A DNA stretch of 12,921 nt from assembly GCA_023485185.1 (NCBI GenBank), contig JAMCZP010000245.1, positions 1 through 12,921 on the forward strand, written 5' to 3'. Every line of letters starts with the position of its first letter. The first letter of the stretch is position 1. Position numbers and translations under genes: made by a program. Positions 1 through 6,482 of this stretch are shown here, piece by piece. Under the pieces are notes generated by a model. That model saw only the letters and a program-made list of their open reading frames with translations, did no database searches and was not told where the DNA came from. This stretch comes from Gammaproteobacteria bacterium (GTDB lineage: Bacteria; Pseudomonadota; Gammaproteobacteria; Pseudomonadales; Halomonadaceae).

Positions 1-214
1 TGGCGATAGAGATGGCGAGAAACGCCATCCAAATCAGAATATATACGGCTAGCTCATTGGCAAAAAAGAGCGGGCTGTTAAGTACGTATCGTGCGAAAAC
101 ATTAGTAATAAGCAACGCGCTAAAAGCTATTATCAGTACGTTGCAGAGCAGCTGTTCAACTCTGGCTAGCTGGCGACTCGCCTTGGTTAGCCAGGTATTT
201 TGGGGAAAATGCAT
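1..214 (-). CDS. TRAP transporter small permease (DctQ family), 3' part beyond window edge
   Basis: This is the N-terminal 71 residues of a DctQ-type small membrane subunit, which pairs with the large permease and the periplasmic binding protein to import organic acids with sodium. The translation begins MHFPQNTWL. A first hydrophobic segment (about residues 25-45) leads into FARYVLNSPLFFANELAVY (about 43-61), the family signature, and a second membrane segment begins before the window ends. The ATG at 214 has an AGAGG ribosome site about 10 nt upstream. The gene lies 48 bp after the binding-protein gene, with a strong hairpin in between. The large permease presumably follows to the left of the window. 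The family call is secure; the substrate is inferred from the gentisate genes upstream. Confidence 0.88.
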   Translation of the reverse strand, partial: MHFPQNTWLTKASRQLARVEQLLCNVLIIAFSALLITNVFARYVLNSPLFFANELAVYILIWMAFLAISIA

Positions 215-234
215 CTTGGGCACGCCTCTTTGGT

Positions 235-256
235 TCGGGGCGCAGAAGCGCCCCGA
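235..256 (-). promoter_or_regulatory. Intercistronic hairpin between TRAP dctP and dctQ of module A
   Basis: TCGGGGCGC and GCGCCCCGA form a perfect 9-bp GC-rich stem around a 4-nt loop (AGAA on plus, UUCU in the transcript). It starts 6 nt after the binding-protein stop codon and ends 20 nt before the small-permease ATG. No U-run follows it on either strand, so it is unlikely to be a simple terminator. A stem here could protect the upstream message from 3' exonucleases, so that binding protein is made in excess over permease. That role is inferred. Confidence 0.7.
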
Positions 257-262
257 CGCGTT

Positions 263-1264
263 TTATTCAGCGTTAAGGAGTTCGGTGGACTGTTGCTGGA
301 ATGCTTGGATAAGCGGATGGTCACCAAAGCGCTCAGCGAACGCTTGGTTCGCCGTGCTGAAAGCGTCTTCAGCGCTTTCTAGCGTATACACATTAATGCG
401 GTCTTCGAGCAAGGTGCGGTTGCTCGCTTCTGCTGCAATTTCCGTCTTAGTACCCCAGGCAAGTGCCTCAGCCATGGCGGTATCAATTAGCTGGCGTTCT
501 GCATCGCTAAGTGAAGCGCGGGATGCTTGGCCCATTATGGCTACCTCAGGAAACGCCATATGGCTAGTCAGTGTTAGATGCTCCGCTACTTCATAAAAGC
601 CCGAACCTACTAAGGCACCGAGGTCAATATCCACACCATCCAGCATACCGTTTTGGAGGCCTTGGTAAACATCCGGCAAACTCGTCGGGGTGGGCCGAGC
701 CTCAACGGCTCGCCACCAGGTATTCATCGCTGCGAACGGAATAATGCGGATGTTTTTGCCGCTAACATCCTCAGTGCTGTTAACAGCGCTTTCGCGCATA
801 AGAATATGGCGCATGCCCGCAAAAGTATAGCCGAATGCGTGCAGACCTTTGCTCTCCAGGTTCTGCAGCATCTGCTGAGCAGCGTCTGTCTCGGTGGCCT
901 TGGCCGCCTCTTCTACGCTGGAAAAGAGGAAGGGAGTGAACCAGCCGACGAAAGCTGGTTCACGCTGGCTGGTAGCTGCGGCGGTCATAAGCCCTATGTC
1001 TAGCAGTCCGGTCTCCATTTGGGTGAACATGGCCGATTCATCCCCTAGCTGGCCGGATGGGAAAATGGTAATGGTTAAATCACCATTACTTCGCTCTGCC
1101 ACTGTGTCGGCTAGGCGTTGGGCGGTTTGATTCAAAATATGCTGAGGCGGAGTAATTAATCCCAGGCGTAACTCTTTGGCCTCGACTTGTGTGCTGGCAA
1201 TTAACGCTAGGCCTAGCGGAATCGCGCAAAGATAGCGAGTGGCAGTATTTAGTATGTTTGTCAT
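263..1264 (-). CDS. TRAP transporter periplasmic solute-binding protein (DctP family), module A
   Basis: This is a 333-residue periplasmic receptor. I chose the ATG at 1264 over an in-frame start 25 codons upstream. It gives a clean signal peptide (hydrophobic core about residues 11-24, likely cleavage after VEA at 29) and has an AAGG ribosome site, whereas the upstream extension is polar and lysine-rich. Mature-protein landmarks are GWFTPF (107-112), AGMRH (149-153), the conserved carboxylate-binding Arg in NIRIIP (R173), NTWW (181-184) and HMAFP (235-239). R173 fits an aromatic monocarboxylate ligand, which is family knowledge. The gene follows the hydroxylase gene by 168 bp of AT-rich DNA, so it may have its own promoter as well as operon read-through. 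It is clearly related to the second binding protein at 9379-10365. The likely ligand, 3-hydroxybenzoate or gentisate, is inferred from neighbours. Confidence 0.9.
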   Translation of the reverse strand: MTNILNTATRYLCAIPLGLALIASTQVEAKELRLGLITPPQHILNQTAQRLADTVAERSNGDLTITIFPSGQLGDESAMFTQMETGLLDIGLMTAAATSQREPAFVGWFTPFLFSSVEEAAKATETDAAQQMLQNLESKGLHAFGYTFAGMRHILMRESAVNSTEDVSGKNIRIIPFAAMNTWWRAVEARPTPTSLPDVYQGLQNGMLDGVDIDLGALVGSGFYEVAEHLTLTSHMAFPEVAIMGQASRASLSDAERQLIDTAMAEALAWGTKTEIAAEASNRTLLEDRINVYTLESAEDAFSTANQAFAERFGDHPLIQAFQQQSTELLNAE

Positions 1265-1371
1265 TGTATTTACCTTATTTTTAGAGGTTTTTTCTTTCTC
1301 ACTGAAAATTAGTTGTGCTCTTATAAAATCATAAGTCAAAAACGGAATTCTAAAATTTTATGAGCATGGTA

Positions 1372-1390
1372 GTTTGCAAGAGTTGTAAAC
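1372..1390. promoter_or_regulatory. Imperfect palindrome upstream of module A TRAP genes, possible operator
   Basis: GTTTGCAAGAGTTGTAAAC has 8-nt arms matching at 7 of 8 positions around a GAG centre. It lies in the 168-bp AT-rich gap between the hydroxylase stop and the binding-protein start. The gap also contains the perfect palindrome TAAAATTTTA (1351-1360) and a CTTAT/ATAAG inverted repeat (about 1320-1335). No U-run follows it in the transcript direction, so an operator is more plausible than a terminator. I found no convincing -35/-10 pair. Confidence 0.35.
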
Positions 1391-1432
1391 AGTTATTACT
1401 TTTTATTAGAAAATTATTATATTAAAAGCGCG

Positions 1433-2608
1433 TCAAATATCCTTATCATATAGCCAAGCCAGCCCTTCATAAGACTGCTCTGGCGTCCGAGAAGCGAGCA
1501 TGGCATTGCGCAGTTCAGCCGTAACCCCTGTCGCGTGATAGAACTCACCGTGAACACGGGCCATAATCTGACAGCGTCCGGTGCGCAGGTAGCGCCGCTG
1601 CTGGTACGCCTGAAAGGCACTGGCGATATCGTCACTGCAGCGGGCAACCTCATCAGCTAGCACAACAGCATCCTCTATAGCCATGCAGGCACCTTGGGCA
1701 AGGTATTGCAACATCGGGTGAGCAGCGTCTCCGACCAGGGTGGCAAGGCCACGGCTCCACTCTTTCACAGGCTCTCTATCGCATAGCACCCACATACGCC
1801 AGCTATCAATTTTGGCTAACAGTTCTTGAACCGTATCGCAGGTTCCAGCGAAACGCTGCTTGAGCTCCTCAGGATCTCCTTCTGTATTCCAGCCTTCTAC
1901 ATAGCGATCGCTATGGAACACGGCAACCAGATTGAAGAGCTTTCCTCCACGTAACGGATACTGCACGAGGTGGTTTTTGGGGCCGCCCCACAGAATCATG
2001 GCATTCCGGCGATAGGCTTCTGGCACTTCCTCGATAGGAATTACCGCACGATAGGCAATGTGACCGGAAACCCTCGGAGCTCCATCGCCGACAATGCTCT
2101 CGCGAACCTTAGACCATAGGCCATCGGCCCCTATCAAAGCACTTCCTGAGATTACTTCCCCCTGAGCTGTGGTGACATTCATCTTGCCATTGGCCTCTGA
2201 GAAGGAGGCGACCCTAGTAGAGGTTCGAAACTCTATCTGGCTCGATGCACGACACGCGTTGAGCAGTACGTTGTGTAAGTCGGCACGATGGATCAGTGCA
2301 TAGGGGTACTGGAAGCGTTCGATGAATGAGTCACCCGCCGGGATCTCAACGACCGGCGTGGCATTGACGCTGTCCATCATGATCAGTTCATCTGGCAGCA
2401 CCGCCAGTTCACGTGCCTGCGCCAATACCCCTAGGCGATCAAGGGCGCGGAAGCCATTCGGTCCTACTTGGATACCAGCACCCACTTCACGAAACTCATC
2501 GGCCTGCTCAATAACCAATGTTGGGATGCCGAGACGAGACAAGGCCAGTGCTGATGCAAGGCCACCAATCCCGCCGCCGATAATAAGAATAGGCTGCTGA
2601 GTACTCAT
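1433..2608 (-). CDS. 3-hydroxybenzoate 6-hydroxylase-like FAD monooxygenase
   Basis: This 391-residue single-component flavoprotein hydroxylase (group A, cytoplasmic, NAD(P)H and O2 dependent) is expected to convert 3-hydroxybenzoate to gentisate. The FAD-binding GGGIGG is at 11-16, the DG motif at D162-G163 in GADGLWSKVR, and the GD motif at G293-D294 in VGDAAHPMLQ. H213, Y217 and Q301 fall at the same numbers as active-site residues I recall for the Rhodococcus jostii RHA1 3-hydroxybenzoate 6-hydroxylase, and the C-terminal FYHATG and LAWLYDK segments also resemble that family. The start codon overlaps the stop of the upstream hydrolase gene by 4 bp (ATGA), so the two are translationally coupled. 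The gentisate dioxygenase two genes upstream supports this over salicylate 1-hydroxylase, which would make catechol. A salicylate 5-hydroxylase role is unlikely because those enzymes are multicomponent. Confidence 0.85.
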   Translation of the reverse strand: MSTQQPILIIGGGIGGLASALALSRLGIPTLVIEQADEFREVGAGIQVGPNGFRALDRLGVLAQARELAVLPDELIMMDSVNATPVVEIPAGDSFIERFQYPYALIHRADLHNVLLNACRASSQIEFRTSTRVASFSEANGKMNVTTAQGEVISGSALIGADGLWSKVRESIVGDGAPRVSGHIAYRAVIPIEEVPEAYRRNAMILWGGPKNHLVQYPLRGGKLFNLVAVFHSDRYVEGWNTEGDPEELKQRFAGTCDTVQELLAKIDSWRMWVLCDREPVKEWSRGLATLVGDAAHPMLQYLAQGACMAIEDAVVLADEVARCSDDIASAFQAYQQRRYLRTGRCQIMARVHGEFYHATGVTAELRNAMLASRTPEQSYEGLAWLYDKDI

Positions 2609-3462
2609 GATGCCTCCACGTTCACACTGATCTTACCAATACGCTCAATCTCACAATTGATGGTGTCACCAGGCTGGATAGGCCCCACCCCCTCTGGTGT
2701 CCCGGTATACAGCAGATCGCCGGGCTCGAGGGTGTAGAATTTGGAGGCAAACTCTATAAGTTCGGCTACATCCATGATCAGATCTTTGGTATTGGCGCTT
2801 TGTCGCACTTTTCCATTCACATCTAGGGTCATCGCTAATGCATGAGGGTTTTCTATCTCATCGGCGGTAACCAGCCAGGGGCCCAGCACTGTGTAGGAAT
2901 CTAGCGACTTACGCAGGCTGCGCTCCTCCGGCCCACGAATCGTGATATCCAGCCCGATGCTGTATCCCGCCACGTAGGACAGCGCATCCTTTGCTAAAAC
3001 GTTTTTGGCACGTTTGCCAATGATGGCAACCAATTCGATTTCGTGGTCGGTTCGGCGGTCCGGAAGACCGACGTACACAGAATCATCAGGACCGACCAGT
3101 GAACTTGTAGCTTTGAGGAACAGCCCTGTCTCCTGTATCTTTCGCACATGTGCTCGGGAGAAAGTCGCGGTATCCTCAATGGCCTCATCCAAGTGGGCTT
3201 GGTAGTTGACTGGAGCCGCGACAACCTTGCCGGGGTTGGCAACCGGGGAGCGCAATGTCACCTTGCTGAGAGGATAACGCCGAGCGAATTGTATGGCATC
3301 CGCTATGACAGGCATTAATTCTGGTAAGCAAGCAATCAGTTGATCTCCACGGGGATAGGGATATTCCGAGGCACCGATACGAGTTAGGACGCTTGAGACG
3401 TCCAATACCTCGTTACCGTCTACGACACCCAGGCGATTGTTATTGAACAAGCAGATTTTCAT
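2605..3462 (-). CDS. Fumarylacetoacetate hydrolase-family enzyme (fumarylpyruvate or maleylpyruvate hydrolase)
   Basis: This 285-residue cytoplasmic hydrolase is expected to cleave the ring-opened gentisate product to pyruvate plus fumarate or maleate. The FAH fold is clear. NYQAHLDEA (86-94) carries the probable catalytic His90 and Glu93. DHEIEL (139-144) supplies metal ligands E141 and E143, and GLDITIR (170-176) supplies D172. GTPEGVGP (254-261) is the conserved substrate-loop motif. The gene starts 30 bp after the dioxygenase gene, with an AAGGA site about 10 nt before the ATG, and overlaps the hydroxylase start by 4 bp. It has an N-terminal extension of about 70 residues compared with short fumarylpyruvate hydrolases. 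No maleylpyruvate isomerase gene is in the window, so the true substrate, isomerised or not, cannot be decided here. Confidence 0.86.
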   Translation of the reverse strand: MKICLFNNNRLGVVDGNEVLDVSSVLTRIGASEYPYPRGDQLIACLPELMPVIADAIQFARRYPLSKVTLRSPVANPGKVVAAPVNYQAHLDEAIEDTATFSRAHVRKIQETGLFLKATSSLVGPDDSVYVGLPDRRTDHEIELVAIIGKRAKNVLAKDALSYVAGYSIGLDITIRGPEERSLRKSLDSYTVLGPWLVTADEIENPHALAMTLDVNGKVRQSANTKDLIMDVAELIEFASKFYTLEPGDLLYTGTPEGVGPIQPGDTINCEIERIGKISVNVEAS

Positions 3463-3492
3463 GCAATGGTTATCCTTTGTATCAGGGAGTTG

Positions 3493-4512
3493 TCAGGCTT
3501 TTTTACTCTCGCCCTTCCAAAAGCCCAAATGTTCCTGAAGGGGGCGATCTGAAAAACTGAACAAAACACATTCATCGGAGGCTTTGAAGCGACGCCAGGC
3601 CCAGCCAGGAACCACAAACACATCGTGCTGATTTGCCGTCCACTCCTGATCTCCGACGTGAACGCGGACACTACCCTCCACTACGCAATAGACCGCACCA
3701 TCTGTTTCCCTATGCTCCACGCCCTGAAATCCAGGTGGCAGAAGCTGTATGTAAGCGCCCATGGTAAGGATCGGTGATTCACCATTGGTGGGATTGGTAA
3801 AGGTCAGCTTGAGCCCAATGGCAGGATCACAATCACCACTCTCAGCGAGCTGAGTCAACGCCGCCCGAGTGCGCTTATAGGGGTAGTGGAACAAGGGGCT
3901 CGTCGTGCCACTGCCCTGATACCCAACTGGGGTTAACCCGGATGCATAACGCGCTTCAGAGTCGCCCGCCGGTCGACGAACTTCCTGGCGATTGTTCGGA
4001 TCGTCAGCAGAGAAGCCCGCGTTAAGCATCTGTACGACAGGTACATCAAGGCCATCCAGCCACATCACCGGGTCGCTGCCCTCGGCGCCATGGTCGTGGA
4101 ACACCCCGGATGGTGTGATCACGAAATCACCAGGGCGCATCATTACTTTTTCACCGTCCACATTAGTGAAGCCACCTTCGCCGCTGAGAATCAGGCGCAA
4201 GGCCGAAGCCGTATGCCGATGACTTGGCGCGACCTCGCCAGGCAGAATCATCTGAATGCCTGCGTATAGTGAGGTGGTTACCAAGGATTTACCGCGTAGC
4301 TTTGGGTTTTCCAGCACCAGGACGCGACGCTCGGCATCCTCAGCTGAAATGGCTTCACAAGCCATCTCCATGTTCTTGCGAATCGTTTTATCACGCCAGA
4401 TAACGGGCTCCAGTACCTGTTTAGGCTCACGTGGTGTCAAACCTCGCAGCACCTCCCATAGTGGCGCCATGTTGTCTTTGGAGATTAATTCTTTAAATGC
4501 TGTATCGGTCAT
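3493..4512 (-). CDS. gtdA: Gentisate 1,2-dioxygenase
   Basis: This 339-residue bicupin, Fe(II)-dependent enzyme opens gentisate between C1 and C2 to give maleylpyruvate, the central step of the gentisate pathway. The N-terminal cupin carries the iron ligands in SHRHTASA (H98, H100) and VFHDH (H139). The second cupin shows GVEHRETDG (264-272, H267) and a terminal PGWAWRRF barrel strand (302-309). Length matches the family. The ATG at 4512 has a near-consensus AAGGAGG ribosome site, suggesting strong expression. It is the first gene of the leftward operon and is divergent from an IclR regulator. I see no disrupted residues. 1-hydroxy-2-naphthoate and salicylate dioxygenases share this fold, but the neighbouring hydroxylase and FAH enzyme favour gentisate. 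Confidence 0.93.
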   Translation of the reverse strand: MTDTAFKELISKDNMAPLWEVLRGLTPREPKQVLEPVIWRDKTIRKNMEMACEAISAEDAERRVLVLENPKLRGKSLVTTSLYAGIQMILPGEVAPSHRHTASALRLILSGEGGFTNVDGEKVMMRPGDFVITPSGVFHDHGAEGSDPVMWLDGLDVPVVQMLNAGFSADDPNNRQEVRRPAGDSEARYASGLTPVGYQGSGTTSPLFHYPYKRTRAALTQLAESGDCDPAIGLKLTFTNPTNGESPILTMGAYIQLLPPGFQGVEHRETDGAVYCVVEGSVRVHVGDQEWTANQHDVFVVPGWAWRRFKASDECVLFSFSDRPLQEHLGFWKGESKKA

Positions 4513-4558
4513 AGCTCCTCCTTAAGATTCAGCTGATGTGTGTTTGTAAGGATCAGCA

Positions 4559-4586
4559 ATTATTGTCTCTGCCGTAAATAAAACAA
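4559..4586 (-). promoter_or_regulatory. Candidate sigma70 promoter of the gentisate operon
   Basis: On the minus strand TTGTTT (4586-4581) and AATAAT (4564-4559) are separated by 16 nt. The -10 has one mismatch to consensus and the -35 is weak, as expected for an activator-dependent promoter. It predicts a leader of about 40 nt ending in the strong AAGGAGG site of the dioxygenase gene. The ACAAT/ATTGT inverted repeat overlaps its -35. Confidence 0.4.
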
Positions 4587-4634
4587 TTTTTTTCGTATTG
4601 TGATAATTTTGCTTTTTATGCGGTTGGGGTCAAG

Positions 4635-4652
4635 GCAAAAATATGTATTTGC
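4635..4652. promoter_or_regulatory. Candidate IclR operator: GCAAA-N8-TTTGC imperfect palindrome
   Basis: GCAAAAATATGTATTTGC is an 18-bp imperfect palindrome with 7 of 9 half-site positions paired. It lies about 120 bp upstream of the gentisate dioxygenase start and about 200 bp upstream of the regulator start. IclR-family proteins generally bind short palindromes of this kind in the divergent region. The assignment is positional and unproven. Confidence 0.35.
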
Positions 4653-4770
4653 GACAAAAGTATTATCTTCGGGAGGCTTTGATACAGGCTATGGTGCTGG
4701 GCGCTCAAAAATTTTTTTAAGCAATCACAGCGTATTGAGGCAACTGATGGTCATGTGTGACAGTCAGTTA

Positions 4771-4783
4771 TTGCTGTAAGCCC
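4771..4783 (+). promoter_or_regulatory. 13-bp motif shared with the module B tandem repeats
   Basis: TTGCTGTAAGCCC matches the consensus of the three tandem units at 12337-12375 (TTGCTAYAWGYYC) at 12 of 13 positions, and the third unit at 11 of 13. It lies about 70 bp before the regulator start. Because the two IclR regulators of this window are related, a shared recognition element is plausible. A single copy could also be chance. Confidence 0.3.
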
Positions 4784-4850
4784 CTAGTGAGCTTTGCAAA
4801 AGATGCGCGCAGTGGTTTAAGGGCGCTATTAACAGACTGGAAATGTTGAG

Positions 4851-5630
4851 GTGGCTTTGAAAGAGAATTCTCAGGAACGGCTGCTGCGATTACTTTCCCT
4901 GTTCGCTGATGAAGAAAAAGGGGAGTGGTCGGTCGATGAGGCGTCTGTACACTTGGGGATTTCGGCCAGCCAGACCTACCGTTACTTTAGAACGCTTGCC
5001 TCGGCCGGTTATATTTCAGCCTATACGACAGGGAGGTATGTACTTGGCCCGGCGATAATTGAGCTGGACCGTAAACTAAGGATTGGCGATCCAATGATTC
5101 ATGCGGCGAGAAGTATTATGCGAGAAATGCTCAGCACGGCACCTTCTGCCAGTATCGCCATTCTTTGCCGCTACTTCCGCGGCCAAGTAATGTGTGTGCA
5201 TGAGGAATTCGAGACTTATCAGCACCATGAGATTAGCTATGAGCGTGGCCAGCCGCGACCTTTATATCAAGGCGCTGCATCAAAAGTGATTCTGGCCAAC
5301 TTACCCTTACGCCAAGCTAGAGCCTACTTCAACAACGCTCCTGATAAATTCAACCAGTTTGGCCTTGGCGCCAATTGGACAGAGGTCAAGCGAAGCCTTC
5401 GAGAGCTTAGAAGCCAGCCTGCTATTATCACGGCAGGTGAGCTTGGAACAAGTGCCTCTGGGATTTCAGCCCCTATTTATGACGACAAGCGAGTTCTTGG
5501 AAGTGTTAGCCTCGTCTTACCGATAACCGTCGCAACAGAGGAAGTAACCTCTTTTTTGATGCCCGTTGTAGCAGCAGCAGGTCAAGAAATGACCCGTAAA
5601 ATGCAGCACTTGGCTCAATTGCAGCAGTGA
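4851..5630 (+). CDS. IclR-family transcriptional regulator of the gentisate operon
   Basis: This 259-residue cytoplasmic DNA-binding regulator has an N-terminal winged helix-turn-helix (about 9-70; the segment WSVDEASVHLGISASQTYR leads into the recognition helix, followed by the wing GRYVLG) and a C-terminal effector domain (about 85-255) with CRYFRGQVMCVHE, YERGQPRPLYQGAASKVILA and SGISAPIYD. The C-terminal domain is expected to bind an aromatic acid such as 3-hydroxybenzoate or gentisate. The start taken is GTG at 4851 with only a weak upstream TGGA. TTG at 4857, preceded closely by GAGGTGG, is the alternative and would remove two residues. It is transcribed divergently from gentisate dioxygenase, which makes it the likely local activator or repressor. 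Its effector domain resembles that of the second IclR protein at 12408-12921. Confidence 0.88.
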   Translation: MALKENSQERLLRLLSLFADEEKGEWSVDEASVHLGISASQTYRYFRTLASAGYISAYTTGRYVLGPAIIELDRKLRIGDPMIHAARSIMREMLSTAPSASIAILCRYFRGQVMCVHEEFETYQHHEISYERGQPRPLYQGAASKVILANLPLRQARAYFNNAPDKFNQFGLGANWTEVKRSLRELRSQPAIITAGELGTSASGISAPIYDDKRVLGSVSLVLPITVATEEVTSFLMPVVAAAGQEMTRKMQHLAQLQQ

Positions 5631-5649
5631 TGAAGACGCCATCTATTTT

Positions 5650-5683
5650 GCCCCGTGCCTGCTTTCGCAGCACAGGGCTTTTT
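5650..5683 (+). terminator. Rho-independent terminator after the IclR gene
   Basis: A hairpin begins GCCC at 5650 and closes GGGC at 5678. Its arms are GCCC-C-GTG-(C)-CTGC and GCAG-CAC-A-GGGC around a TTTC loop, with one mismatch and one bulge, and TTTTT follows at 5679-5683. It lies 20 nt after the regulator stop. On the opposite strand the hairpin is followed by A residues, so it should not stop the convergent transcript from module B. Confidence 0.75.
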
Positions 5684-5713
5684 GTCAATCGCAAATGCTT
5701 AATTCATTGAGCG

Positions 5714-6340
5714 CTAGAAGGGATACTGGATACCTTGCTCCATCACACTGATCCATTGGGTGGTGGTGAACTCATCTAGGTTTGCGGGGCCACCGAAGCG
5801 ACCGCTGGTACCTGAGCGGCCCATGCCACCGAAGGGTACCTGAAACTCATTGTTTACCGTCTGATCATTAATATGCACCATGCCTACTTTGATGCGATCA
5901 GCAATGCGCAGGGCTCGCTCTGTAGATGTGGAGTGAATAGCGGCGGCTAGCCCATAGGAGGAAACATTGACTAATGCGATAGCATCCTCATCGGTATCAA
6001 AAAGTGTAATGGGGGCTACAGGGCCGAAAATCTCCTCGCCAAAGGCAGGCATTTCTGGCGTCACGCCGCTAAGAACCGTGGCTTCAAAGAAGTTGCCATC
6101 GCGTTTACCGCCAGCGACTACCTTGGCACCCATTGCTACTGAGCGGTTCACGCTCTCCTCGAAGTGCTTAGCTTGTGTCTCATCAATCAATGGGCCGAGG
6201 TGTACCTGTTGTGTCCAAGGGTTACCTGTGACTAAGCGGGCGGCCCGGTCGGAGAGATTCTTCATGTATTTTCCGTCACTGAACGATGTATTAAATGGCG
6301 ATCTACTATACGGAAAAATTTGATTTTCCAGCACAATCAT
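5714..6340 (-). pseudogene. C-terminal remnant of a benzaldehyde/vanillin-type NAD aldehyde dehydrogenase
   Basis: The open frame is 208 codons, whereas such enzymes are usually about 480-490. It keeps the C-terminal catalytic-domain landmarks LGPLIDE (48-54), EEIFGPV (102-108), GMVHINDQTVNNE (153-165), PFGGMGRSG (169-177) and the terminal QYPF. It resembles the XylC/NahF/vanillin dehydrogenase group. The Rossmann NAD-binding domain, the catalytic Glu and the catalytic Cys region (normally GQxCxA just upstream) are absent, so it cannot be an active dehydrogenase alone. Homology appears to start at IVLENQI (2-8), resumes at KYMKNLSDRA (24-33), and is interrupted by about 13-15 extra residues bounded by an inverted repeat. 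An AAGGAG site precedes the ATG, so a stub could still be translated. It is the last gene of module B and convergent with the IclR gene. Confidence 0.82.
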
Positions 6341-6363
6341 GTAAAACGATCTCCTTCTTCATG
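6258..6363. repeat. 9-bp direct repeat around the broken end of the dehydrogenase gene
   Basis: TTCTTCATG occurs at 6258-6266 and again at 6355-6363, with 88 bp between the copies. The pair spans the region where dehydrogenase homology breaks off. A 9-bp direct repeat could be a target-site duplication left by a transposition event or a rearrangement junction, but the enclosed 88 bp has no obvious terminal inverted repeats at these exact ends. Chance is possible. Confidence 0.4.
6269..6317. repeat. 49-bp segment bounded by 8-bp inverted repeats, inside the dehydrogenase remnant
   Basis: TTTTCCGT (6269-6276) and ACGGAAAA (6310-6317) are perfect inverted repeats around a 33-bp spacer. They sit at the edges of the extra residues (about 9-24) that separate IVLENQI from KYMKNL in the translated remnant. 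This suggests a small in-frame insertion or rearrangement scar. No transposase and no clear target duplication directly abut the repeats. Confidence 0.5.
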
Positions 6364-6482
6364 ACTGAAAAACCTAAACTGGCCTATCTAGACTAAGGGT
6401 CGACAACCCCGTGGAGCCGAGGTCGCCGACAATCTGTTTCCACAGATGGAAGAGGGTCTATGGAACAAGGCCTTATGTCATT

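Larger units (their letters stand above)
4513..4850. other. 338-bp divergent control region between gentisate operon and IclR gene
   Basis: This stretch has no credible gene and is AT-rich, especially 4560-4720. It contains a candidate gentisate-operon promoter, a GCAAA/TTTGC imperfect palindrome, an ACAAT/ATTGT inverted repeat (4583-4601) overlapping the -35, a 13-bp motif shared with the module B promoter region, and the perfect palindrome TTTGCAAA (4793-4800) near the regulator gene. A weak regulator promoter could be TTGCAA (4795-4800), 17 nt, TTAAGG. Bidirectional control by the adjacent IclR protein is the natural inference. Confidence 0.6.

Noticed and set aside
12..596. A 194-codon plus-strand open frame antisense to the module A TRAP genes
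   Set aside because: It overlaps two clear TRAP genes, its protein resembles nothing I recognise, and it is serine/alanine-rich in the way of antisense shadows.
1265..1339. 25-codon N-terminal extension of the module A binding protein
   Set aside because: It is polar and lysine-rich, has no ribosome site, and would bury the signal peptide behind a charged leader.
4599..4727. CRP-like half sites (TGTGA at 4600-4604, TCACA at 4725-4729)
   Set aside because: The halves are not paired at the required 6-bp spacing, so no full CRP site is present.
4843..4860. Five-codon upstream open frame (ATG to TGA) overlapping the IclR start
   Set aside because: It is very short, has no strong ribosome site, and such frames arise easily by chance.
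6307..6363. 18-codon minus-strand frame beginning MKKEIVLHD upstream of the dehydrogenase remnant
   Set aside because: It has no recognisable product and overlaps the remnant frame; it is more likely junction debris.
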